In this document: positions 1 to 8,603 of the stretch, piece by piece | Numbering within the stretch: the first letter of the stretch is position 1 | Layout of the letters: each line of letters opens with the position of its first letter | Assembly (NCBI RefSeq): GCF_001577305.1 | Contig: NZ_CP014518.1 | Coordinates: 4,030,001-4,094,000, forward strand | Length of the DNA: 64,000 nucleotides | Direction of reading: 5' to 3' | Source: Sinomonas atrocyanea | Lineage (GTDB): Bacteria; Actinomycetota; Actinomycetes; Actinomycetales; Micrococcaceae | Translations under genes and position numbers: made by a program | The notes under the pieces: generated by a model | Databases searched by the model: none | Seen by the model: the letters and a program-made list of their open reading frames with translations, nothing else | What the model was told of the DNA's origin: nothing

Positions 1-24
1 AGCTGGGACCGAAGGAGCTGGGCG

Positions 25-534
25 GTGCGCCCCGCCGTCCCGGGCGACCTTGCGGCCGTGAATGCCGTGGTCCGCGCCGCGGGGCGCCCCGACTGGGCGG
101 CCGCCGCCCTCGCCCCGCGGCCGGACCGGATCGCCGTCGTGGCGCTGGCAGGCGGGGCACTGGCCGACGGCGAGCTGGCCGGCCCGGCGCAGGCCGACGG
201 CCGGCTGCTCGGCTGCGCCAAGACCCACGTCTACCCCGCGCCGGACGGCGGGGCGCCGGCCGGCCACTACCTCGGCGGCATCGTGGTCCACCCCGCCGCC
301 CGACGCCGCGGAGCCGGGCGCGCGCTCACCGAGGCCCGGCTGGCCTGGATCTGGGAGCGCGCCGACGCCGCCTACTGCATCACGAACGCGCGCAACGCGG
401 CCTCGATCGCGCTGCACGTGGGCCTGGGGTTCCGCCAGGTCGCCTCGGGCGCCTCGTTCCAGGGGGTGACGTTCGACGGCGGCCGCGGCCTCGTGCTCGA
501 GGCGCGGCGGCCGGCGTCGTGCGCCGGACCGTGA
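25..534 (+). CDS. GNAT family N-acetyltransferase
   Basis: Predicted acetyl-CoA-dependent N-acetyltransferase of 169 residues, the usual size for a single GNAT domain. The acetyl-CoA pyrophosphate loop is visible as the segment VVHPAARRRGAGRAL (about residues 90-104), matching the R/Q-x-x-G-x-G/A signature, and is followed by a helix. A later NARNAAS/GLGFRQV stretch fits the fold's C-terminal part. The GTG start is chosen because GAAGGAG lies at positions 11-17 with good spacing, so the gene is complete despite sitting at the window edge. The substrate cannot be inferred. The next gene converges on it. Confidence 0.8.
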   Translation: MRPAVPGDLAAVNAVVRAAGRPDWAAAALAPRPDRIAVVALAGGALADGELAGPAQADGRLLGCAKTHVYPAPDGGAPAGHYLGGIVVHPAARRRGAGRALTEARLAWIWERADAAYCITNARNAASIALHVGLGFRQVASGASFQGVTFDGGRGLVLEARRPASCAGP

Positions 535-660
535 CCGGCGAACGGGACCGGAATCCGGCGCCGCCCAAGACCGACCTGCTTTCAGCGCCCACGCCGCGTG
601 TCGGGAGGGGACACGCCGCGCATCGGCGCCCGAGGCCGGTGAAAGCCGGTCGGTTTCGGC

Positions 661-685
661 GGCCAGGGCAGGGCCCGGCCTGGCC
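661..685. terminator. Candidate bidirectional terminator between GNAT gene and ribA
   Basis: GGCCAGG at 661-667 pairs with CCTGGCC at 679-685 around an 11-base loop, between the ends of two convergent genes. There is no T tract, which is common in GC-rich actinobacteria. Confidence 0.4.
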
Positions 686-690
686 AGGGG

Positions 691-1356
691 CTAGGCGGAG
701 TCCACCTCGACGTCGCCGGCCGCGGCGAGGTCAAGGGTGTGGAAGGTGTGGTCGCGCTTGGCCTTGAGGTAGCGGACGTTGCTCGCGGAGAGATGCACCG
801 CGGTGGGCACCTGCTCGGCCACCTGGATTCCGAGCGCCTCGAGCTGGAGGGCCTTGTCCGGGTTGTTGCTCAGGAGCCTGATGCGCGTGGAGCCCAGCGC
901 CTGGAGCATCTGGGCGGCGGCCTCGTAGTCGCGCTCGTCCTCGCCGCGGCCGAGGGCCCGGTTGGCGGCGTAGGTGTCGAGCCCCTGGTCCTGGAGGGCG
1001 TAGGCGTCCAGCTTCTCGTACAGCCCGATCCCCCGACCCTCCTGCCGGAGGTAGAGCAGGAACCCGCCGGCCGCGGAGATCCGCTCCACGGCCTCGCGCA
1101 GCTGGGGCCCGCAGTCGCACCGCTCGGAGCCGAGCACATCCCCGGTGAGGCATTCGCTGTGGGGCCGCACGAGCGGGGGCTCGCCGCCCTCGCCCGCCCG
1201 CTGCAGCGCGCCCTCCCAGTCGCCGAGGCCGAGCAGGAGGTGCTCGCGGCCGTCCACGAGGTCGCGGAACGTGAAGACGTCCGCCGTGACGGCGAACCCG
1301 CCGGCTAACCTGAGCGGCACTCGCACCCGCGTGCGCACCTGTGCTCCAGCTGACAT
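691..1356 (-). CDS. ribA: GTP cyclohydrolase II (RibA)
   Basis: Opens the GTP ring to 2,5-diamino-6-ribosylamino-4(3H)-pyrimidinone 5'-phosphate, formate and pyrophosphate, the first step of riboflavin synthesis. The 221-residue product has the zinc-site cysteines C69, C80 and C82 in CLTGDVLGSERCDC, the RQEGRGIGL motif, and a C-terminal LLSNNPDK motif. It is a stand-alone RibA, not the RibBA fusion common in actinobacteria. No other riboflavin genes lie nearby, so it may be an extra copy. The start is set at the ATG preceded by GGAGGGG; the longer open frame upstream has no ribosome site. Confidence 0.93.
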   Translation of the reverse strand: MSAGAQVRTRVRVPLRLAGGFAVTADVFTFRDLVDGREHLLLGLGDWEGALQRAGEGGEPPLVRPHSECLTGDVLGSERCDCGPQLREAVERISAAGGFLLYLRQEGRGIGLYEKLDAYALQDQGLDTYAANRALGRGEDERDYEAAAQMLQALGSTRIRLLSNNPDKALQLEALGIQVAEQVPTAVHLSASNVRYLKAKRDHTFHTLDLAAAGDVEVDSA

Positions 1357-1510
1357 GGCCCCTCCATCTTGGCGGGCGCCCGGCGCCCGCCACGCTCTGC
1401 TTCTCGTGTACCGGACTTTACCCAGCCGTTCGACATTCCTCACAGCACCGTCATGGAGCCGAAACACACGCCCCGTAGCGTCAGGGCATTCCCTTCATGA
1501 AGGAGGCGGC

Positions 1511-2014
1511 ATGCAGACCCACCCCAAGCTGACGATCCGGCTGGTCCCGTGGTCCAACCCCGTGGGACGCGACCTGCGCGCCGCCCAGCAGGCGGAGCTC
1601 GACGCCCGCTACGGCCACAACGAGCACGAGGCGGGGGACCCGCCGTCGGCCGCGGACACTGCCGTGTTCCTCGTCGCCTACGAGCGGGCCACGGGCCAGC
1701 CGCTGGGCTGCGGCGGCCTGCGGTGGGTCGAGCGCACCACGGCCGAGGTCAAGCGGGTCTATGTGCTCCCCTACGCACGGGGGGCGGGGATCGCGAGCTC
1801 GATCCTCGTGGCGCTCGAGGCCGAGGCCTATGCGGCGGGCGTGACGCTCATGCTCGCCGAGGCCGGGTCCGCCCAGCCCGACGGGAAGATGTTCTACGAG
1901 GCGTCCGGCTACCGCCGCATCGCGAACTTCGGCCCGTACGCGGACCTGGCGGACTCGGTCTGCTACGCCAAGCCGGTCATGACCCCGGTGCGGGTGCACG
2001 CGGTCACGGCGTGA
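1511..2014 (+). CDS. GNAT family N-acetyltransferase
   Basis: A 167-residue single-domain acetyltransferase. The acetyl-CoA loop reads VKRVYVLPYARGAGIASSI (roughly residues 78-96), where RGAGIA is the phosphate-binding turn. The later FYEASGYRRI segment is typical of the C-terminal GNAT strand. The ATG follows AAGGAGG at the expected distance; the much longer upstream open frame is an overlap artefact of ribA on the other strand. Substrate unknown. Its last 11 bases overlap the end of the convergent FUSC-type gene. Confidence 0.82.
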   Translation: MQTHPKLTIRLVPWSNPVGRDLRAAQQAELDARYGHNEHEAGDPPSAADTAVFLVAYERATGQPLGCGGLRWVERTTAEVKRVYVLPYARGAGIASSILVALEAEAYAAGVTLMLAEAGSAQPDGKMFYEASGYRRIANFGPYADLADSVCYAKPVMTPVRVHAVTA

Positions 2015-3167
2015 CGGGCCGGCTCCGCAACCGCCGCCAGGCACTGGGAGCCAGCACCACGGCCACGCCGACCGCCGCGCCGATCACCGTGTCGATGAAG
2101 CGGTCGTGCAGCAGGTCCAGCGGGTCCACGCGCACCACGAGGAGCGTGGACATGAGGGCGAGCGGGGTAACGCACACCTGGGCCAGGAAGTACTGCCGGG
2201 CGATGAGCATCTCGGCCCCGAACTGGCAGGCGGCGATGAGCAGGACCATCGCCCACGCCTCGGGACGGAGCGCCACGATCGCGGCGAGCACCGTGAGGCC
2301 CACCACCGTGCCGAGGACACGCTGCAGGCCCCGGGCCACGCGGTGCCGGGTCGTGTGGCCCACGAGCGGCACGACAGCGGCGACCATCGCCCAGTAGTTG
2401 TGCCCGAACCCGAGCAGCTGCCCCACGATCGTGGCGACCACCCCCGCGACCGCCGCCGCGACCAGGTAGCCGAGCGACTCGAGCCACAGGGCCCGGCGCT
2501 CCTCGGCACCGAGCCGCACCCGCCACGCGGCGCGGACCGCGCCCCACGTGAGCGGCGTGCGGTGCGCGGGGTGGACGCGGGACGAGAGGCCGATGAGCAG
2601 GCAGAGCACCACCGTCCCGGCGGCCGTGAGCATGGCCGGTCCGAGCGGGGGCTGATGCGGGACCGAGGCGATCGCCGCGTAGGCGAAGATGTGGAACAGC
2701 GAACCGGCCGGCCGCAGTCTCCAGTAGCCCACCACCACGGTGCACGCCGAGGCCACGATGGTGGTGCCGGCCACGATGGTCCACGGGCTCACGAGGTCGC
2801 CGGGGCTCAGCCGGGCGGTGAGCGTGGCCGCGAGGATCACGGCCAGCATGAGCAGGCCCGCGCGGACCTGCGCCACGATCCGCGCCCGGTGCGGCTCGTT
2901 GCGCCCGTAGATCCCGGCGAACGCGCCGAAGCTCGCGAAGATCGCCAGATCGAGCCGGCCCAGCACCACGAGGGCGATGAGCGGGATGAACAGCCCTGCC
3001 GCGACCCGGAGCGCCGCCTGGTGGTCCTGACGCGCCGGCCCGATGCTGAACAGCAGCTGGTGCACGAACTCCCGCAGCCGGGAGCCGGCGACGGCGAGGG
3101 GCCCACCCGGGTGCGTGACGGCGTCGTGCGCCGGGGAACTCGGGCCGGTGCTGCGCCCTTCGCTCAC
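2004..3167 (-). CDS. FUSC/aromatic-acid-exporter-type integral membrane protein
   Basis: Predicted 387-residue membrane protein with two blocks of hydrophobic helices (residues about 40-190 and 240-385) separated by a basic cytoplasmic stretch. That is the layout of FUSC / aromatic acid exporter families. The second block carries the WAMVAAVVPL and HRVARGLQRVLGTVVG segments characteristic of this superfamily (R-x-x-G-T-x-x-G). It may export aromatic or other weak acids, but this is inferred only from family. The GTG at 3167 is preferred because TAGGGG precedes it and it sits just after the rlmN stop, suggesting one transcript with rlmN. Confidence 0.75.
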   Translation of the reverse strand: MSEGRSTGPSSPAHDAVTHPGGPLAVAGSRLREFVHQLLFSIGPARQDHQAALRVAAGLFIPLIALVVLGRLDLAIFASFGAFAGIYGRNEPHRARIVAQVRAGLLMLAVILAATLTARLSPGDLVSPWTIVAGTTIVASACTVVVGYWRLRPAGSLFHIFAYAAIASVPHQPPLGPAMLTAAGTVVLCLLIGLSSRVHPAHRTPLTWGAVRAAWRVRLGAEERRALWLESLGYLVAAAVAGVVATIVGQLLGFGHNYWAMVAAVVPLVGHTTRHRVARGLQRVLGTVVGLTVLAAIVALRPEAWAMVLLIAACQFGAEMLIARQYFLAQVCVTPLALMSTLLVVRVDPLDLLHDRFIDTVIGAAVGVAVVLAPSAWRRLRSRPVTP

Positions 3168-3174
3168 CGGGCCC

Positions 3175-4428
3175 CTACTCCGCGGCAGCAAGCTGGCCGC
3201 ACGCGCCGTCGATCTCCTTGCCGCGCGTGTCGCGCAGGGTCGTGGGGACGCCCGCGGCGCGGAGGGTCTCGATGAACTCCTCCTGCACGTGGCGCTCGGA
3301 GGAGGTCCAGATCGAACCGGGGGTCGGGTTGAGCGGGATGGGGTTCACGTGGACCCAGCCGCGGCCGCGCTGGTTGAGCTTCTTGGCCAGGAGCGCCGCG
3401 CGCCAGGCGTGGTCGTTCATGTCCTTGATGAGCGCGTACTCGATGCTCACGCGGCGGCCGGTCTTGACGTAGTAGTCGTGCGCGGCGTCGAGGGCCTCGT
3501 CGACCTTCCAGCGGTTGTTGACGGGGATGAGCTCGTCGCGGAGCTCGTCGTCGGGCGCGTGGAGGGAGAGGGCGAAGGTGACGGGCAGGTCCTCGTCGGC
3601 GAGCTTGCGGATCGCCGGGACGAGCCCCACCGTCGAGACGGTGATGTTGCGGGCGCTCATGCCCAGGCCCATCGGGACCGGGTCCACGAAGCGGTGCACG
3701 GCAGCCATGACGCGCTTGTAGTTGGCCAGCGGCTCGCCCATGCCCATGAAGACGATGTTGGTGACGCGCTCGTCGTCGTGCTCCTTCACGCCCAGCTCGC
3801 CGGCCGCGATGAGCCGGTTGGCGGCCACGACCTGGTCCACGATCTCTGCGGTGGACATGTTGCGGGTCAGGCCGGCCTGGCCCGTGGCGCAGAACGGGCA
3901 GTTCATGCCGCAACCGGCCTGGCTCGACACGCACAGGGTGATGCGGCCCGGGTAGCGCATGAGGACGGACTCGACGAGGGCGCCGTCGAAGAGGCGCCAG
4001 AGGAACTTGATGGTGTTGCCGTCGTCCGTCTTGAGGCGGCGGACCTCGGTCAGCAGCGGCGGGAACAGCTCCCCGACGAGCTCCTCGCGGCCGGCCTTGG
4101 GCAGGTCGCTCATGGCCGCGGGATCCGTGGTCCAGTGCTGGAAGTAGTGGGTGGAGAGCTGCTTGGCGCGGAACGCGGGCAGGCCCAGCTCCTTGACCTT
4201 GGCCTGGCGGTCCTCGAGGCTCAGGTCCGCGAAGTGCTGCGGGGGCTGCTTGACGCGGGGGGAGGCGAACTGGAGCAGCGGGCGGCCCTCGGCGGTGCGC
4301 TGCTGCTCCCAGCCCTCGGCCGTGGGCAGCACCTGGGGGCGCTCCTGGGCGCGCAATGGTGCAGTCCTGGCGGCGGGCTGGCTTTCCGGGTTCGTGGGTC
4401 GCGTCGGGGAAGTCATCCTTTCCATCAT
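3175..4428 (-). CDS. rlmN: 23S rRNA (adenine2503-C2)-methyltransferase RlmN
   Basis: Radical-SAM enzyme that methylates C2 of A2503 in 23S rRNA (and A37 in some tRNAs). The [4Fe-4S]/SAM motif CxxxCxxC is visible as CGMNCPFC. The GMGEPLANY and SLHAPDDELRDELIP segments are strongly conserved in RlmN. The product is 417 residues, a little long because of a Pro/Gln-rich N-terminal extension of about 50 residues. Several in-frame ATG codons lie within the first five codons, so the exact start is uncertain by a few residues. Confidence 0.93.
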   Translation of the reverse strand: MMERMTSPTRPTNPESQPAARTAPLRAQERPQVLPTAEGWEQQRTAEGRPLLQFASPRVKQPPQHFADLSLEDRQAKVKELGLPAFRAKQLSTHYFQHWTTDPAAMSDLPKAGREELVGELFPPLLTEVRRLKTDDGNTIKFLWRLFDGALVESVLMRYPGRITLCVSSQAGCGMNCPFCATGQAGLTRNMSTAEIVDQVVAANRLIAAGELGVKEHDDERVTNIVFMGMGEPLANYKRVMAAVHRFVDPVPMGLGMSARNITVSTVGLVPAIRKLADEDLPVTFALSLHAPDDELRDELIPVNNRWKVDEALDAAHDYYVKTGRRVSIEYALIKDMNDHAWRAALLAKKLNQRGRGWVHVNPIPLNPTPGSIWTSSERHVQEEFIETLRAAGVPTTLRDTRGKEIDGACGQLAAAE

Positions 4429-4541
4429 CCCACGTCCGTTTGTTCATCCTCCAGCCGCCCCACTATGATTCCGCTCTCCCTCGCCGCCCGCTCGCAGACG
4501 CACGCCGGCGCGTCCCCCACCCGCGCGGTTCGCCCGCCCGT

Positions 4542-5768
4542 TCACAGATCCACCAGGCGGAGCAGCGCCCTGCAGAGGATGCGGGCTGTCCCGAGGACAG
4601 CGCGCTCATCGATGTCGAACCGGGGATGGTGGTGCGCGGCATGTCCCGGGCCCCCGCACCCGACTCCGAGGAAGAGCCCAGGCACCCTCTGGGAGAATTC
4701 CGCGAAGTCGTCGCTCGCGGTCTGCGGCGGGATCTCGACGATCTCCGCGAGAGCGTCCTGTTCGATCACCGCCCGCACTGCAGAGGCCAGCCGCGGGCTG
4801 TTGGCCAGGACCGGCGCATGCCCCGTCCATTCCACGCGCGCCCGGCAGCCGAGGGCCCCGGCAACCCCGGAGAAGATCTCACCGACCCGCCGCACAGCGC
4901 GCGCCCCCGCCGCCGGGTCTTCCCAGCGCACGTTCCCGAGGAGGGCCACGTCTTCCGGCGCCGCGTTCGCGGCGTCTCCGCCATGCACCGAGCCGATCCC
5001 GACCACGAGCAGCTCCCCGGCAGGCGTCTCGCGGGCCACGAGGGCCTGGAGCACGGCCGTGATGTGGGCCGAGGCGAGGACGGCGTCGGCGTACTGGCCG
5101 GGAGTGCCTGCGTGGCCGGCTCCCCCCGAGACGGTTGCGCGGAAGAAGTCAGCACCGGACAGGACGGGACCGGGGTTGATGGCCACGGTCCCGTACGGCA
5201 GCGCGGCCAGGACGTGCGCGGTAAGGGCGGCGTCAACGCCGTCGAGCACGCCGTCGGCGAGCATGGCAGCGGCCCCGGCGAGGAGCTCCTCGGCGGGCTG
5301 GAAGCAAAACCTCACCGAGCCGGGGAGGGCGTCCCGGTGAGCAGCCAGGACAGTCGCGACGCCGAGCAGCGCGGCCAGGTGCGCATCGTGGCCGCAGAGG
5401 TGGGCGGCCGACCCGTCTGCGGCGAACTCCGATCCCGGCGCCTCGCGGACCGGGAGGGCGTCCAGCTCTGCCCGGACCAGGATGCGCGGGCCTGATGGAG
5501 CCCCCTCGAGGTCCCCGACGACGCCGGTGCGGCCGACCCCGGTCCTCACCGACAGCCCGAGGTCGCCGAGGAGCCGAGCGACCTCGGCGGCCGTACGGTG
5601 CTCTTCGAACCCGAGCTCGGGGTGCGCGTGGAAGTCCCGCCGCAGACGCACGAGCTGCGGCTCGAGCTCCACGAGCCGGCGGTCCGCCTCCGCTGCCAGG
5701 GCGGCCGCCGCGGGAGCGGACGGCATGGCCACTGTGGAGCTCGCCGATCTGACGGGTGCGGCGCTCAC
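4542..5768 (-). CDS. M20D-family amidohydrolase/peptidase
   Basis: Predicted metal-dependent amidohydrolase of the hippuricase/IAA-amino-acid hydrolase group (M20D), cleaving N-acyl amino acids or similar amides. At 408 residues it has the normal family length. Visible motifs are RRDFHAHPELGFEE, CGHDAH (metal ligands) and the FCFQPAEE catalytic/metal segment, with a dimerisation insert and a C-terminal HHHPRFDIDE metal-ligand region. The GTG start overlaps the stop of the upstream SnoaL-like gene as GTGA, so the two are translationally coupled. Substrate unknown. Confidence 0.88.
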   Translation of the reverse strand: MSAAPVRSASSTVAMPSAPAAAALAAEADRRLVELEPQLVRLRRDFHAHPELGFEEHRTAAEVARLLGDLGLSVRTGVGRTGVVGDLEGAPSGPRILVRAELDALPVREAPGSEFAADGSAAHLCGHDAHLAALLGVATVLAAHRDALPGSVRFCFQPAEELLAGAAAMLADGVLDGVDAALTAHVLAALPYGTVAINPGPVLSGADFFRATVSGGAGHAGTPGQYADAVLASAHITAVLQALVARETPAGELLVVGIGSVHGGDAANAAPEDVALLGNVRWEDPAAGARAVRRVGEIFSGVAGALGCRARVEWTGHAPVLANSPRLASAVRAVIEQDALAEIVEIPPQTASDDFAEFSQRVPGLFLGVGCGGPGHAAHHHPRFDIDERAVLGTARILCRALLRLVDL

Positions 5769-6196
5769 GGTGCCGCCCCCTCGGGGGCCGGCAGGAGTCC
5801 GAGCTGCGCGAGCATGGCGAGCTGGTCGACGACGTGCCAGTGCTCGGCGAGACGGTCCCCGGCGACGCGGTAGATGTCGATGCCGGCGATGTCGAAGGCC
5901 TTGCCGGTGGCGGGGACGCCGAGGAACGTTCCGACGTGGGTCCCCCGATGGCGCCAGCGGACGACGATGCGATCGCCCTCGGCGATGACGTCCTCGACCG
6001 TGAAATGCGGCTCGAGCGCGGAGACGAGTGCCGACACGCGGTCGTGGAGCCCCTCCCGGCCGTCTCCCTGGCCGGGAAGCGGATCGTTCTCGAGGTAGTC
6101 GGGGGCGGCGATCTCGTCGATGACCTCGAGGTGCCGGCCGTTGAGCACCTCGTCGTAGAAGCGGGCCACGAGCCTGCGGGATGTCTCGGTGGACAT
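5765..6196 (-). CDS. SnoaL-like / ester-cyclase-type polyketide-cyclase fold protein
   Basis: A 143-residue single-domain protein of the NTF2-like fold. FYDEVLNGRHLEVIDEIAAPDYLEN at the start and VRWRHRGTHVGTFLGVPATGK in the middle are typical of the SnoaL-like/ester cyclase family. Many members are uncharacterised stress- or catabolism-linked proteins, so no reaction is claimed. The ATG is chosen for the AAGGAGG five bases upstream; the frame extends another 21 codons without a ribosome site. It is the first gene of a two-gene unit with the M20 amidohydrolase and is divergent from the NB-ARC regulator. Confidence 0.8.
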   Translation of the reverse strand: MSTETSRRLVARFYDEVLNGRHLEVIDEIAAPDYLENDPLPGQGDGREGLHDRVSALVSALEPHFTVEDVIAEGDRIVVRWRHRGTHVGTFLGVPATGKAFDIAGIDIYRVAGDRLAEHWHVVDQLAMLAQLGLLPAPEGAAP

Positions 6197-6367
6197 GGCA
6201 TCCTCCTTGGTGGGTTGGGCGATGCCCTCAGGGTCCCTCGCGCCGGTCGCGGTCGCCATGACGGGTACCCACCGAGTAGCCCACCGAGTCGGCGCCCCGG
6301 GGTCGGGTGATCAGGCTCCCGCGATACCCGGGACGGCCCTACCCTTGGCGTAGGGAGAAGGTGGCGC
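6197..6367. promoter_or_regulatory. Divergent promoter region with repeated CCACCGAGT boxes
   Basis: Intergenic region between the SnoaL-like gene and the XRE/NB-ARC regulator. It holds two close copies of CCACCGAGT (near 6268-6290) and a small inverted repeat CCCTAC/GTAGGG just before the regulator's ribosome site. These are plausible operators for the adjacent regulator, seen only by eye. Confidence 0.35.
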
Positions 6368-8590
6368 ATGGGAGCGGACCTCGAGCTCGCCCGCGAGCTC
6401 CGCCGGTTGCGTCTGGCCGCCGGGCTCACGCAGGAGGGCCTCGCCGAGCGCGCGGGCATCAGCGTCCGGGCCGTGAGCGATGCGGAGCGCGGCCTGCGCA
6501 CCCGGCTGTATCCCGGCACCGCCACCCGGATCGCCGCCGCCCTCGGCCTCGACGGGACCGCGCGCAACGGCTTCGCAGCCCTGGCCCGAGGCCGCTCCGC
6601 GCCGGCCAGCGAGCTCGCCCCGCTCCCGGCGCCGCGAACCCCGCTGCTCGGACGGGTCGAAGCTCTGGCCGGCATCGTCTCCCTCCGGCCGGAGCCCTCG
6701 ACCAGGCTGGTGACCCTCATCGGGACGGGAGGGGTGGGCAAGACGCGGCTGGCGCTTGCAGCGGCCAGCGAGTGCGCGCCGTCGTTCGACGACGGCGTAG
6801 CGTTCGTGCAGCTCGCCAGCTGCCACGACGCGAAGTCCGCCGGGCTCGCGATCGCGACGGCCGTGGGGGCGAACACCTCGCGGAAGACGGTCGTGGACAT
6901 GGTCTGTGCGGCGATCGGCGCGCGCAGGATGCTCCTCGTGTGCGACACGTGCGAGCAGGTGCCGGACGCGGTGCCGCTGATCGGCGAACTGCTCGCGCGG
7001 TGCCCCGCGGCCACGGTCCTCGCCACGAGCCGAGCGCCGCTCCGGCTCGGCGCCGAGCGCCTCGTCCCGGTGGAGCCGCTCGGGCCGGCCCCCGCCCGCG
7101 AGCTGTTCGCCGAGCGCGCGGCCGCCGCTCGGCCGGCCCTGGATCTCGCCGGCTCAGAGCCGCTCGTGGATGAGATCTGCGCGCGGGTGCAGCGCGTCCC
7201 GCTCGCCATCGAGCTCGCCGCGGCGCGCGTGGCGCACCTCGGCCTCGCTGATCTGCGCGACCGTCTGGACAGCCAGCTGTCCGTCCTCACAGGTGGCCTC
7301 GTTGACGACGACGCCCGGCACCGCACGATCGAGGCCACGGTCGAATGGAGCTACGGCCTGCTCGGGGCACGCGCCCAGACGGCGATGGCCGAGCTCGCCG
7401 TCTTCGACGGCTGGACACTGGCGGCCCCCGGCCAGGTGCTCGGCACCGATCCGGTGCCCCTCGTGAGCGACCTCGTCGACCACAGCCTCGTGGGCGCGCC
7501 CGAGCCGACGGCCGAGCACGGGCGGTACCGGATGCTCGACGTCGTCCGCGAGTTCGCTGCGGCCGCGCTCGCAGCATCCGGCCACGAGGACGCCGTGCGG
7601 GACCGTCACGGCGCCTGGTTCCTCGACGCCGCCGGAGCCGCCTCCTCCGCCATGCGGCACGCGGACCAGCACCGTGTCCACCGGGAGATTGCCGCCGACC
7701 TCGGCAACCTGAGGCTCGCGTTCGACAGGCTCCGGAGCCTGGGCCGGGGCGGCGACGCGCTGCGCCTCGCGACCTCGCTCTGGATGTTCTGGCTGTGGCA
7801 CGGCGGCTTCTCGGAAGGCCGCGCCTGGCTCCGCTCGGCCTTGGCGAGCCCCGGGGACGCCAGTCCGTCCCTCGCCGCCACAGCGCGGTGGGGCGCCAGC
7901 TGGCTCGCCTACCACCAGGGCGACGTGGCCGAGGCCCGGATCCACGCCGACGCCCTCGCGGCCCTCGCCGAGGCAAGCGGAGCGATCGGCGAACGCCGCA
8001 ACGCGCTCACGCTGCACGGCATGATCGCCCTCGCGGACCGGCGTCTCGACCGCGCCAGCGGCCTGCTCACCGAGGCACTCGACGCCGCCCGGGAGCTCGC
8101 GGCCCCCTGGATCCTCGCCGTCTCCACGCTCAATGACGGCGCCGGCCTCACGCACATCGGCCGGCTGGACGAGGCCTCGCACCGGTTCGCCGAAGCCCGG
8201 GACCGGTTCGCCGAGCTGGGCGACGACACCTACCGGGCCCGGGCCCTGCGCCACCTCGCCGCAGTCCGGCTCCTGGCCGGCAGCCCGGCCGCCGCGCGGG
8301 AAGACCTCGAGGAGAGCCTCGCGATCGTCAAGGCAGCTGATGACCGGTGGGGCTTCGCCGAGACGGCCGAAGTCCTCGCCCACGCCGCTGCAGCCGCCGG
8401 CGACGCGGGGCGCGCCGGCGCGCTCGAGGCGAGGGCCGCCGTCGTGCGTCACTCCCTCGGCGTGGTCCCGCACCCCTTCGACGCGATCCTCGCGGACCGG
8501 CATCTGGGCCCGCTGCGCGGAACCGAGGCGTTCAGGCGGGGCTGGGCCGAGGAGGCTCAGGGCGCTGATCCGTCCTGGGCGCTGCAGTGA
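6368..8590 (+). CDS. XRE-type HTH / NB-ARC-like ATPase / TPR transcriptional regulator
   Basis: Large 740-residue regulator. Residues about 5-60 form an XRE helix-turn-helix (LRRLRLAAGLTQEGLAERAG). A STAND/NB-ARC ATPase follows, with P-loop GTGGVGKTRLA and a Walker-B-like LLVCDTCEQV, where most relatives have LDNCEQV. The second half is rich in Ala/Leu helices and looks like TPR repeats used for ligand or partner sensing. The fold is that of AfsR/LuxR-like signal-transducing ATPases, but with an XRE rather than SARP or LuxR output domain. AGGGAGAAGG precedes the ATG. The divergent SnoaL/M20 pair is the obvious target, though this is inference. Confidence 0.85.
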   Translation: MGADLELARELRRLRLAAGLTQEGLAERAGISVRAVSDAERGLRTRLYPGTATRIAAALGLDGTARNGFAALARGRSAPASELAPLPAPRTPLLGRVEALAGIVSLRPEPSTRLVTLIGTGGVGKTRLALAAASECAPSFDDGVAFVQLASCHDAKSAGLAIATAVGANTSRKTVVDMVCAAIGARRMLLVCDTCEQVPDAVPLIGELLARCPAATVLATSRAPLRLGAERLVPVEPLGPAPARELFAERAAAARPALDLAGSEPLVDEICARVQRVPLAIELAAARVAHLGLADLRDRLDSQLSVLTGGLVDDDARHRTIEATVEWSYGLLGARAQTAMAELAVFDGWTLAAPGQVLGTDPVPLVSDLVDHSLVGAPEPTAEHGRYRMLDVVREFAAAALAASGHEDAVRDRHGAWFLDAAGAASSAMRHADQHRVHREIAADLGNLRLAFDRLRSLGRGGDALRLATSLWMFWLWHGGFSEGRAWLRSALASPGDASPSLAATARWGASWLAYHQGDVAEARIHADALAALAEASGAIGERRNALTLHGMIALADRRLDRASGLLTEALDAARELAAPWILAVSTLNDGAGLTHIGRLDEASHRFAEARDRFAELGDDTYRARALRHLAAVRLLAGSPAAAREDLEESLAIVKAADDRWGFAETAEVLAHAAAAAGDAGRAGALEARAAVVRHSLGVVPHPFDAILADRHLGPLRGTEAFRRGWAEEAQGADPSWALQ

Positions 8591-8603
8591 GGAGACGCGG
8601 GTC

